A DNA stretch of 18,203 nt from Spirochaetaceae bacterium. Its GTDB lineage: Bacteria; Spirochaetota; Spirochaetia; Treponematales; Breznakiellaceae. The translations under genes and the position numbers were made by a program. The stretch is from the NCBI GenBank assembly GCA_031265015.1, contig JAISDG010000034.1, forward strand, positions 1-18,203, written 5' to 3'. The notes beneath the pieces are model-generated. The model worked only from the letters and a program-made list of their open reading frames with translations. It searched no databases and was not told where the DNA came from. Positions 1 through 6,801 of this stretch are shown here, piece by piece (position 1 is the first letter of the stretch; the number at the start of each line of letters is the position of its first letter).

Positions 1-872
1 TGGCGCTGCCGGAAGAACTGGAAGACCTGGCCGCGGCGGATCTGGAGCCCCTGGCCGGGGATGAGGAGTACATCGAAGCGCTGGAACGGGCCGCCTCCGG
101 GACGGGGAAAAAGCTCCGGGTCCATCTAAAAATCGACACCGGCATGGGGCGCATCGGCTGCAGGCCCTCTTTCGCCCGTTCCCTGGCTTCCCGGATCGCG
201 AAAAGCGGCTCCCTGGCGCTGGCGGGAACCGCTACCCATCTGGCGGTCTCCGACTCCCTCCGGGAAGAGGACCGGGCCTTTACGGAACGGCAGCTGGACA
301 GTTTCCGCGGAGCCCTGGAAGACATCCGCGCCGGGGGGATCGATCCGGGAATCGTCCACGCGGCCAATACCGGGGCTGTAACTTTTCACACCGGGGCCTG
401 GTTTGATATGGTAAGACCGGGGATTCTGCTGTACGGCTACGCTCCGCCGGACGCCGATGGAAAACCCGCTATGGCGGTTAAGCCCCTGATGGAACTGGTA
501 AGCCGGCTGGTCTTTATCAAGGACATCCGCCGGGGGGAAACGGTTTCCTACGGCAGAACCTGGACGGCGAAGGAGGATACGGTTATCGGCACCCTTCCCC
601 TGGGGTACGGGGACGGCCTGTCCCGGCGGCTCGGCAATACCTGGCAGGTACTGGCCGGCGGCGTATTACGGCCCCTGGCGGGGCGGATCTGTATGGATCA
701 GTGCATGGTTGATCTGGGAAGGGACCGTTCTTTTTCACGCTGGGAGGAAGTAACCATTTTCGGCAGCGGGGCTCCCCACGCGGGGATTATGGCTTCCCTG
801 CTGAACACCATACCCTATGAAATAACCTGTACTATCAACAAGCGGGTTCCCCGGGTATACATACAAGTTTAG
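1..872 (+). CDS. alr: Alanine racemase, 5'-truncated by the window edge
   Basis: PLP-dependent enzyme that interconverts L- and D-alanine in the cytoplasm and supplies D-Ala for peptidoglycan. The reading frame is open from base 3 with no start, so the N-terminus, including the expected PLP lysine, lies upstream. Visible family motifs are KIDTGMGRIG (about 130-160), RPGILLYGY, the SYGRTW motif whose Tyr (codon 549-551) matches the second catalytic base of alanine racemases, LPLGYGDG, and GRICMDQCMVDLG, which closes the C-terminal beta domain. The end is intact, with TAG at 870-872. The clpP-like gene follows after 10 bases, so the two are probably co-transcribed. Family assignment is secure; whether it is the only racemase of the organism cannot be seen. 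Confidence 0.95.
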   Translation, partial: ALPEELEDLAAADLEPLAGDEEYIEALERAASGTGKKLRVHLKIDTGMGRIGCRPSFARSLASRIAKSGSLALAGTATHLAVSDSLREEDRAFTERQLDSFRGALEDIRAGGIDPGIVHAANTGAVTFHTGAWFDMVRPGILLYGYAPPDADGKPAMAVKPLMELVSRLVFIKDIRRGETVSYGRTWTAKEDTVIGTLPLGYGDGLSRRLGNTWQVLAGGVLRPLAGRICMDQCMVDLGRDRSFSRWEEVTIFGSGAPHAGIMASLLNTIPYEITCTINKRVPRVYIQV

Positions 873-878
873 GGAGGA
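871..878 (+). promoter_or_regulatory. Shine-Dalgarno of the clpP-like gene
   Basis: AGGGAGGA lies immediately after the alr TAG and 4-5 bases before the ATG at 883. It is strong and well spaced, and it fixes the start of the downstream gene. Confidence 0.75.
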
Positions 879-882
879 ATGC

Positions 883-1527
883 ATGATAAAAAGCATATAT
901 CCGTGGAAATCACCCAAGGGGGATTTCCTGTGCGAAGACGAGGACGAAGACGAAGAGAAGGAGGATGCCGAAAAGCTTTCCGGCGCGGATCCGCTGATTG
1001 CCCGGATGCTGAAAACCCGGACCATACTGCTTTCCGGCGAGGTAAAAAAGGACCTGGCGGAACGGACCATCCGGCAGCTGCTGCTTCTGGAGGACGAAAG
1101 TGACGGGCCGATCCGTATTTTTATCGACTCCCCCGGGGGAGACGCGGACGCGGGATTTGCCATCTTCGACATGATCCGCTTTGTCAAAGCCCCGGTCTGG
1201 ACTATCGGGATGGGGCTTGTGGCCAGCGCGGCGGCGATTATCCAGCTGGCCGCTCCCGTGGAACGGCGGGCGGGACTTCCCAACAGCCATTATCTTATCC
1301 ACCAGCCCCTTTCGGGAATCCGGGGGGTGGCGACGGATATTGAAATCCACGCCCGGGAACTGGAAAAACTCCGGGAAAAGATCAACAAGCTGATTGCCGG
1401 GGAAACCGGAACCGCCCTGGAGCAGGTGGAAAAGGACACCGACAGGGATTTCTGGATGACCGCGGAAGAGGCGGCCCGTTACGGGCTTATCGCGAAAATA
1501 ATCCAGCGCCGGGAGGAACTGACATGA
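883..1527 (+). CDS. clpP: ClpP-family ATP-dependent protease subunit with acidic N-terminal extension
   Basis: Serine peptidase subunit that in this family forms tetradecameric barrels fed by Clp ATPases in the cytoplasm. The 214-residue protein has the ClpP order: FIDSPGGDADAG (81-91), catalytic Ser115 in GLVASAAAI, catalytic His140 in LIHQPLSG, and Asp189 in DTDRDFWMTAEEA at the position of the triad aspartate. All three triad residues are therefore present. Residues about 18-31 are an unusual run of Asp and Glu ahead of the core, where ordinary ClpPs carry a propeptide or short axial loop. The start is set by the Shine-Dalgarno at 871-878. The TGA overlaps the next ATG as ATGA (1524-1527). 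It may be a second ClpP paralogue rather than the housekeeping subunit, because no clpX or tig is adjacent. Confidence 0.9.
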   Translation: MIKSIYPWKSPKGDFLCEDEDEDEEKEDAEKLSGADPLIARMLKTRTILLSGEVKKDLAERTIRQLLLLEDESDGPIRIFIDSPGGDADAGFAIFDMIRFVKAPVWTIGMGLVASAAAIIQLAAPVERRAGLPNSHYLIHQPLSGIRGVATDIEIHARELEKLREKINKLIAGETGTALEQVEKDTDRDFWMTAEEAARYGLIAKIIQRREELT

Positions 1528-2336
1528 CCCGCGTAAAATGCCGTATCATTGCCCTGCTGTTTTCCGCCGCGGCCATTTCTGCCGCGGCGGATCCCCTGAT
1601 TACTCCGATCATGATTTCCGTCCCGGGGGGAACCTTTTTTATGGGAAGCAGCGAAGGGTCTTTCAGGGTTACCGAACGGGTTCATGAAACGACGGTCCGC
1701 CCTTTCCTTCTGTCCGAAACAGAGGTAACCCAGGAACTCTACACCGAGGTGATGAATCAAAACCCCTCCCGGTTCAAGGGCAGCCAGCTTCCCGTTGAAA
1801 CGGTAAGCTGGCTTGACGCGGTCCTGTTCTGTAATGCCCTCAGCCTCCGGTCGGGCCTTAGCCCCGCCTACACCGTGGAAAGCGGAAACGTCACCTGGAA
1901 TCGGGAATCAAAGGGCTACCGCCTTCCCACCGAAGCCGAATGGGAATATGCCGCCCGGGGAGGAATCCACGGCGCGGCGGGTCCCATAGAAAAGGCCTAC
2001 TTCGCCGGCGGGGACGCTTCCTCCAGTCCCCAGGACTACTGCTGGTTTTCCCTGAACGGGGCAAAAACCACCCATCCGGTAAAAAGTAAACTTCCCAACC
2101 AGCTTGGGTTTTACGACATGATCGGCAATGTCTGGGAATGGTGCTGGGACTGGTTTGCCGACTATCCCGAGGGGCCGGTCAGCGACTATCAGGGCAGCGC
2201 CGCCGGAAGACTGCGGGTATACCGGGGCGGAGCCTATCTTAACAACCTGAACCTGCTGCGAACCACCTTCCGCATCTCGGATTCGCCGGTCATAAAAGTC
2301 AACAGCCTGGGGTTCAGGATAGCCCGGAACGGTTAG
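1524..2336 (+). CDS. Exported SUMF1/FGE-fold protein lacking the catalytic cysteines
   Basis: 270-residue protein with an N-terminal signal peptide (Lys/Arg, then a hydrophobic stretch to about residue 22, AISAAAD) and a formylglycine-generating-enzyme-like domain. Family motifs are VPGGTFFMGS (33-42), ETEVTQELY (65-73), PVETVSWLDAVLFCNALS (90-107), YRLPTEAEWEYAARGG (132-147), GFYDMIGNVWEWCWDW (195-210) and RGGAYL followed by LGFRIA near the end. The two active-site cysteines of true FGE, which sit in the segment after RGGxYL, are replaced by Asn240 and Leu245. Formylglycine synthesis is therefore unlikely, and a binding or structural role in the periplasm or envelope is more plausible, as for many SUMF1-fold proteins. 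It is translationally coupled to clpP by ATGA. Its last 23 bases overlap the end of pth on the other strand. Confidence 0.88.
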   Translation: MTRVKCRIIALLFSAAAISAAADPLITPIMISVPGGTFFMGSSEGSFRVTERVHETTVRPFLLSETEVTQELYTEVMNQNPSRFKGSQLPVETVSWLDAVLFCNALSLRSGLSPAYTVESGNVTWNRESKGYRLPTEAEWEYAARGGIHGAAGPIEKAYFAGGDASSSPQDYCWFSLNGAKTTHPVKSKLPNQLGFYDMIGNVWEWCWDWFADYPEGPVSDYQGSAAGRLRVYRGGAYLNNLNLLRTTFRISDSPVIKVNSLGFRIARNG

Positions 2337-2985
2337 GATCTATCCCGGGGTTTCCGCGGGATACCGTCTTTTTCTTCCATTCCGGCAGCAGGGATTCCGG
2401 CTCTTCCGCAAAGGCGCGGACCAGCAGTTCCGCCGCCGCTGTTAAGGATCCTTCCAGGATGTCTTTTTCGGAGAAGTCGGACAGCACCCAGCCGGCCACA
2501 TCCCCCCCGGAACCCGGGGGGCCGCCTTCTCCGGGCAGACGGCCCGGAGGGCGGCCTATGCCTATACGGAGCCGCCAAAAATCAGCCGTCCCCAGTTCCG
2601 CCTTCATTGACCGCAGGCCGTTATGACCGCCCATGCCGCCGCCGTATTTAAGGGACACCGTGCCCGGCGGCAGTTCCAGCTCATCATGGACCGCGATAAT
2701 CCCCCGGGGGGGAATTTTAAAAAAGGATGCCGCGGCGCGGACCGCCCGGCCTGAAAGGTTCATATAGGTTTCGGGCATAAGCAGATGAAGGGGCGGCAAA
2801 TTCCCCGCCGGGGAAAAAGCGGACCCTGCGGTCCTTTCCAGGGACGCATAGCGGGATTTGAATTTTTTTTTCCAGGCAAGATCATTATAAAAGGGAAGTT
2901 TTTTTACCAGAAGCCGCCCCGCGTTGTGGCGGTTCCGCTCATATTCATCACCGGGATTTCCCAGAAAGACCGCCAGATCGAGCAT
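2314..2985 (-). CDS. pth: Peptidyl-tRNA hydrolase with a Gly/Pro-rich loop insertion
   Basis: Cleaves peptidyl-tRNA released from stalled ribosomes and recycles tRNA; an essential cytoplasmic enzyme. Family motifs are FLGNPGDEYERNRHNAG near the N-terminus (catalytic His in RHN), ETYMNLSG (substrate-binding Asn), HDELELPPG (catalytic Asp) and GGGMGGHNGLRS. At 223 residues it is longer than the usual 185-200. Part of the excess is a Gly/Pro-rich loop, LPGEGGPPGSGG, between GIGRPPG and DVAGWVLSDF, where homologues have only a few residues; the DNA for this loop is strongly palindromic. There is also a basic C-terminal tail. The ATG (2983-2985) overlaps the TAA of the upstream PilZ gene by one base (TAATG), implying coupling. 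The stop lies 23 bases inside the convergent SUMF1-fold gene. Confidence 0.95.
   Translation of the reverse strand: MLDLAVFLGNPGDEYERNRHNAGRLLVKKLPFYNDLAWKKKFKSRYASLERTAGSAFSPAGNLPPLHLLMPETYMNLSGRAVRAAASFFKIPPRGIIAVHDELELPPGTVSLKYGGGMGGHNGLRSMKAELGTADFWRLRIGIGRPPGRLPGEGGPPGSGGDVAGWVLSDFSEKDILEGSLTAAAELLVRAFAEEPESLLPEWKKKTVSRGNPGIDPNRSGLS
2503..2556. repeat. Double GC-rich palindrome inside pth
   Basis: Two adjacent inverted repeats lie within the pth coding sequence. The first has 8-bp arms CCCCCCGG / CCGGGGGG around AAC (2503-2521). The second is a two-tier hairpin with outer arms GGCCGCC / GGCGGCC (2520-2526, 2550-2556) and inner arms TCCGGGC / GCCCGGA (2530-2536, 2542-2548) around AGACG. 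Together they encode the Gly/Pro-rich loop that looks extra relative to other Pth proteins. The palindromes are seen directly; that they are an inserted element is inference. Confidence 0.6.
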
Positions 2986-3740
2986 TAAATCTTAAGATTA
3001 TCTATATAGTGCTGCAGGGTATATTTGATAAACCGGTGTATAACAAGCTTGTGATCCGTATTCATTTTGGTGATATCAAAGAGGAATATCCAGACATTGT
3101 CCTGCCGTTTTCCCATTAAAACAGCGTCGGTCAGCACCAGGCCGCCCCGGAGTTTAAGCTGTACCTCCCTAAGCAGGGTATTGGGAGGAAGATCCGCGAA
3201 AGTATCAAACCGGGCGGCAATACCGGCGGCGCTGATATCAAGGATCTTGCCATAATAATAGCCGGTGCCGTTTTTGACATTCACCGTGGCGTTAATGTCC
3301 CCTTCGCAAAAAGCCCGGATATATTTACGCCTGCCCCGGGCTTCGTTGGCTTCCAGGGCCCCAAGCATAATCCGGGTACTTTCCCTGACCCCCAGTTTAA
3401 GCTGGATATACCCGCAGGGCAGGGCAAGGTCCATTAAATATTTCCGCATAAGATTCTGATCCGTGTTGTACGACAGGATTCCCAGCTTGCACTCCCTGGT
3501 CGCGGGGTTTTCCTGGATACCCCGGATGTAGGCTTCCCATTCCTTTTCCGCCATGCCGTCGTCAATGTTGATAAACATGATTGAATCGGGGAATTTGACC
3601 AGCAGTTTCAGGGCCCGTTTGTGGTCATACAGAACATAGGATTCAAACCCGGACATAATAAGAAGATCAAGCAGTTCATCCTGGATAACGCTGTGGGGAT
3701 GGAGGATGAATATTTTTTTACCGGAAGCACTCTGTTCCAT
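2985..3740 (-). CDS. PilZ-domain protein with N-terminal receiver-like domain
   Basis: 251-residue soluble protein. Residues about 8-125 look like a response-regulator fold: beta-strand KIFILHPH, helix, strand SIMFINIDD, and a later QLKLG. The usual acidic pair after strand 1 is replaced by HPH, so phosphorylation is doubtful. Residues about 137-250 form a PilZ domain with both c-di-GMP-binding elements: RxxxR (Arg138-Arg142, RKYIR) and D/NxSxxG (Asp168 to Gly173, DISAAG). It is therefore likely to sense cyclic di-GMP and pass the signal to a partner. It is the first gene of a two-gene operon with pth (one-base overlap), which may only reflect shared transcription. The ATG at 3738-3740 has no obvious Shine-Dalgarno and sits 5 bases from a -10-like TAGAAT. 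Partner and output are unknown. Confidence 0.8.
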   Translation of the reverse strand: MEQSASGKKIFILHPHSVIQDELLDLLIMSGFESYVLYDHKRALKLLVKFPDSIMFINIDDGMAEKEWEAYIRGIQENPATRECKLGILSYNTDQNLMRKYLMDLALPCGYIQLKLGVRESTRIMLGALEANEARGRRKYIRAFCEGDINATVNVKNGTGYYYGKILDISAAGIAARFDTFADLPPNTLLREVQLKLRGGLVLTDAVLMGKRQDNVWIFLFDITKMNTDHKLVIHRFIKYTLQHYIDNLKI

Positions 3741-3745
3741 AGCCT

Positions 3746-3773
3746 ATTCTAGCACAAAAACCCATAATTACAA
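3746..3773 (-). promoter_or_regulatory. Candidate promoter of the PilZ-pth operon
   Basis: On the minus strand TTGTAA (3768-3773) and TAGAAT (3746-3751) are separated by 16 bases in an AT-rich island between divergent genes. The -10 ends 5 bases before the ATG, which predicts a leaderless or nearly leaderless transcript. Confidence 0.5.
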
Positions 3774-3779
3774 TAGAAT
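3751..3779 (+). promoter_or_regulatory. Candidate promoter of mazG
   Basis: TAGAAT at 3774-3779 lies 6 bases before the mazG ATG, with a weak -35-like AGCACA 17 bases upstream. With the opposing box it forms a 7-base inverted repeat, TATTCTA (3745-3751) / TAGAATA (3774-3780). The two divergent promoters therefore share a 45-base spacer. The -35 is poor, hence modest confidence. Confidence 0.35.
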
Positions 3780-3785
3780 AAACCC

Positions 3786-4718
3786 ATGAATTCCGGCGCT
3801 GCCTTCAAAGAACTCTGTGATATCGTAGAAAAACTCCGGGGCGAGGGAGGATGCCCCTGGGACCGGGAACAAAGCCCCCATACCCTGCGGGGAGACCTTA
3901 TCGAAGAGACCTACGAATGTGTCGAAGCCATCGACGAAAAAGATCCGTCCCATATCCGGGAAGAACTGGGGGATCTGTTTCTTCTGGCAACCATGATTTC
4001 CTATATGCACGAACAGATGGGGCTGTTTTCCGTCGCCGACGTCCTGTCCGGCATCTCGGCCAAGCTGATACGGCGGCATCCCCACGTATTCGGGCAAACG
4101 TCCCCCCGGGGTTTAACCCCGGCGGAAGCTGGAACGTCCGCCCCGGGCTTAACCCCGGCGGAGGTTGGAACGTCCGCCTCGGGCTTAACCCCGGCGGAAG
4201 TTGGAACGTCCGCCTCGGGCTTAAGCTCGGCGGAAGTTCTTGCTAACTGGGCCAGGATTAAGGTTGAGCAGGAAGGGCGAAAGCCGAAAGATTCGGTTCT
4301 GGATGAGGTTTCCCGTTCCCTGCCTCCCCTGGACCGGGCCTGGAAACTTCAGAAAAAAGCCGCCAAACAGGGATTCGACTGGCCCGATGTAAAAGGCATC
4401 TTCGACAAATTACAGGAAGAAACCGGGGAAATAAAAGAAGCCGCCAAGGCCGCCGCTTCCCTGGCGGAGGACACGGACAAACCGGATACAACGGGTAAAC
4501 TGGAAGAAGAACTGGGGGACCTTCTTTTTTCAGCGGTTAACCTGTGCCGTTTTTTCGGGGTTGAACCTTCCATAGCCCTGCAGCGGGCCAATGCTAAATT
4601 CACCAAACGGTTTAAATACATAGAAACAAAAATGAAACAAGAAGGGCTGCCCATGGAGGCGGCAAATTTGGCCCTTATGGATCGTTACTGGACCGAAGCA
4701 AAACATCATCTGTTATAA
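3786..4718 (+). CDS. mazG: MazG nucleoside triphosphate pyrophosphohydrolase with in-frame tandem-repeat insert
   Basis: Hydrolyses NTPs and dNTPs to the monophosphate and PPi; in other bacteria it cleans the nucleotide pool and modulates the stringent response. Two tandem MazG domains are present. The N-terminal one has GGCPWDREQSPHTL, the metal-binding EETYE and EELGD, ending at RRHPHVFG. The C-terminal one has EETGEIKEA, EEELGDLLF and ANAKFTKRFKYIE. At 310 residues it exceeds the typical length of about 260. The difference is a four-copy 12-residue repeat (TSASGLTPAEVG type) in the linker between HPHVFG and SAEVLANWARIK. Both catalytic domains look intact and the reading frame is kept. The ATG at 3786 has no Shine-Dalgarno. 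The last 44 bases overlap the convergent histidine-kinase gene, with no room for a terminator. Confidence 0.95.
   Translation: MNSGAAFKELCDIVEKLRGEGGCPWDREQSPHTLRGDLIEETYECVEAIDEKDPSHIREELGDLFLLATMISYMHEQMGLFSVADVLSGISAKLIRRHPHVFGQTSPRGLTPAEAGTSAPGLTPAEVGTSASGLTPAEVGTSASGLSSAEVLANWARIKVEQEGRKPKDSVLDEVSRSLPPLDRAWKLQKKAAKQGFDWPDVKGIFDKLQEETGEIKEAAKAAASLAEDTDKPDTTGKLEEELGDLLFSAVNLCRFFGVEPSIALQRANAKFTKRFKYIETKMKQEGLPMEAANLALMDRYWTEAKHHLL
4097..4240 (+). repeat. Four-copy 36-bp tandem repeat inside mazG
   Basis: Units begin AACGTCC at 4097, 4133, 4169 and 4205. The middle two are almost identical and the outer two more diverged. Thirty-six bases equal 12 codons, so the frame is preserved and the peptide is (TS..GLTPAE.G)n. 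Each unit has a palindromic core; in the first it is a perfect 17-base palindrome, CCGGGGTT T AACCCCGG (4106-4122). The last copy grades into the expected native linker SAEVLANW. The array looks like tandem expansion at a tolerant loop and is a likely site of copy-number variation. Confidence 0.9.
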
Positions 4719-6801
4719 TCTGGAGCAGTTCCTGCCTGAAGGCTTTAAGATCTTTAATAAACCGGGCAAGTTTTTCCGGTTCGGTCCTGCCCTGCCGGAC
4801 GGCCTCTTCCAGCTCCGCCGCGGCCGCCACCACGGCGGTGGCCCCCACGGTTTCCGAAGCGTTTTTCACTATCCGCAGGGTCGATTCATAACGGCCGCTA
4901 TTCCCCGGTTCCGCGGAAGATTCCGCAGCCTGTACAAGGAAGCGCAGCCGGTATTCAATGTCATCGCAGTAAAGCTTAAGCAGCCGCACATATTCCCCAA
5001 ACCCGGCGGTGCCTCTTTTTTCATCCAGGCCTTTTATCGCCAGCAGTACGCCGGACACCGCGTCTTTCCTGTCCCTGTCTTCCCGTCCCGCATCTTCCCC
5101 GTCTGCCGTCTGCCGTTTTGCTTCGGGGACCCATTTTTCCATGAGGGCGGCAAGGCTGCGCATATCCAGCGGTTTGGAAATATAATCGTTAAACCCCTGG
5201 CTTAAAAACATCTCCCTGACTCCCGCCGCCGCGTTGGCTGTCATGGCAATAAGGGGGATATTCCCGCCGTTCTCCAGGGCCCGTATCGCGGCGGCGGTTT
5301 CAACGCCGTCCATGCCCGGCATAATATGATCCAGCAGGATAAAGTCAAACTGTTCTTTTTCCACAAGCCCCAGGGCCTTCTTTCCGCTGGTACAATGGGT
5401 AACCTGTATGCGGTAAGGGCTCAGCAGGCCCCGGATAATCTTAATATTAACCCACAGATCATCCACCACCAGAACCCTGACTCCGGGGCAGACAAAAGAA
5501 GCCGCGGGGGAAGGGGCGGACAGGCCCTGCAGCAAACTGCCGGCCAGCGTCTTCTCCTCCGGCAGGGACCGGGAATCGGCAATCCGCTGAACGATGCGGG
5601 CGGTAAAAACAGATCCTTTCTGGTAAACGCTTTTGGCCGAAACATCCCCGCCCATGGTCTGGCAGAAACTGCGGGTTATCGAAAGCCCCAGGCCGCTTCC
5701 CTCAATACCGGCGTTCCGTTCCATGTCCAGCCGGATAAAGGTACTGAAAAGCTTGTCCATATCCTCTTTTTTTATGCCGATACCGCTGTCGCTTACTTCA
5801 ATAAAAATCTCCGCCCGCCCGTTATCCGCCCGGCAGCTTACCGCCAGTTTGACAAATCCCCGGCGGGTATACTTGACGGCATTGCTAAGCAGATTAAAAA
5901 GTATCTGCCGGACCTTGGCCACATCCCCCAAAAGCACCGGGGGAATAGGGGGATCAAGCTCCGCCAAAAGCCGAATGGGCTTTCCATTCACATGGATCCG
6001 CATGATGCCCAGTACGTCGTTGACCAGGGAGGAAAGCTCATAGGGCGTTTCCACCAGCTGAAGAGTCCCCGACTCGATCTTTGAAAAGTCCAGAATATCG
6101 TTAATGATTGAAAGCAGGCTGGTCCCCGCCTGCCTGATATCCGAAAGATACTCCTCCGCCTGGGGGCACAGATTTTCCCGCAGAGCCAGTTCGCTCATCC
6201 CGATGATGGCGTTCATGGGGGTGCGTATTTCATGGCTCATCGCCGCCAGAAAATTGCTTTTGGCGGCATTGGCCTTCTCCGCCATTTCTTTAGCCCGGAT
6301 TAACTCCGTGGCATCATGGGCAAGAACCGTATAGCCGTCTATGCTTTTCCCGTCAAAAACCGGAGTTATGTGAATACGGTAATGGCGGTGATCTTTTAAC
6401 GCGGGGGGATGCACCGTAAATTCCAGCTCCAGAGGACCGGCGATAGTGCAGTGTTCCCGGAAAATCGGCTTTAACAAAAGGAAGTTCTCTCTGCCCGCAT
6501 ACCGGCAGATTCCGTCGGTAAGGGTTTTGCCCCGGATCATATCAAAATGGGGAATTTTAAAAAGTCTCAGAAGGGCGGTGGTGCAGTAACTGATGCGCCA
6601 GTTTTTGTCCAGCAGAATGATAATATCGGTACTGTTGTGCAGCAGCATGTTAAGGAATTTTTCCTGCCGGGATTTTTCTTCCTGGAGCATGGACAGAAAG
6701 CGAAGCTGAGCCCTAAAGGCCTGTTCCGAAAGCTCCATGATGGTCAGGAGGTTCCCAAGTTCCCGTTCCAGCTTTTTTATGTGCAGTTCCGGCCCGGTCA
6801 T
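4675..6801 (-). CDS. Soluble hybrid sensor histidine kinase: coiled coil-PAS-HisKA-HATPase-REC-degenerate Hpt
   Basis: 708 residues from the ATG at 6799-6801 (numbers below add three for an in-frame TTG at 6810). Order: coiled coil (about 5-55), PAS (about 55-170), HisKA with MSHEIRTPMN (phospho-His193), HATPase with LLSNAVKYT (N310), DSGIGI (D341) and GSGLGLSI, receiver with VVDD (450-451), phospho-Asp494 in LLDHIMPGMDG and Lys547, and an Hpt-like C-terminal helical domain (about 600-700). In that domain the histidine expected before the LKG-like segment is Arg646 (TLRIVKNASETVGA), so it should not accept phosphate. No membrane segment is seen. The ATG overlaps the FIST gene stop as ATGA with no Shine-Dalgarno, so I chose it over the TTG. 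The paired FIST protein may be its sensor. The output target is not visible. Confidence 0.93.
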   Translation of the reverse strand: MTGPELHIKKLERELGNLLTIMELSEQAFRAQLRFLSMLQEEKSRQEKFLNMLLHNSTDIIILLDKNWRISYCTTALLRLFKIPHFDMIRGKTLTDGICRYAGRENFLLLKPIFREHCTIAGPLELEFTVHPPALKDHRHYRIHITPVFDGKSIDGYTVLAHDATELIRAKEMAEKANAAKSNFLAAMSHEIRTPMNAIIGMSELALRENLCPQAEEYLSDIRQAGTSLLSIINDILDFSKIESGTLQLVETPYELSSLVNDVLGIMRIHVNGKPIRLLAELDPPIPPVLLGDVAKVRQILFNLLSNAVKYTRRGFVKLAVSCRADNGRAEIFIEVSDSGIGIKKEDMDKLFSTFIRLDMERNAGIEGSGLGLSITRSFCQTMGGDVSAKSVYQKGSVFTARIVQRIADSRSLPEEKTLAGSLLQGLSAPSPAASFVCPGVRVLVVDDLWVNIKIIRGLLSPYRIQVTHCTSGKKALGLVEKEQFDFILLDHIMPGMDGVETAAAIRALENGGNIPLIAMTANAAAGVREMFLSQGFNDYISKPLDMRSLAALMEKWVPEAKRQTADGEDAGREDRDRKDAVSGVLLAIKGLDEKRGTAGFGEYVRLLKLYCDDIEYRLRFLVQAAESSAEPGNSGRYESTLRIVKNASETVGATAVVAAAAELEEAVRQGRTEPEKLARFIKDLKAFRQELLQIITDDVLLRSSNDP

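Noticed and set aside
883..1527. Signal peptide peptidase SppA instead of ClpP
   Set aside because: The Ser-His-Asp order with LIHQPLSG and DTDRDFWMTAEEA is that of ClpP, and there is no membrane segment.
4097..4240. CRISPR-like array in mazG
   Set aside because: Units are directly abutting with no unique spacers and translate in frame as part of MazG, so this is a tandem coding repeat.
5326..6084. Open frame of 252 codons on the plus strand
   Set aside because: Antisense to the histidine kinase catalytic domains, which have clear motifs.
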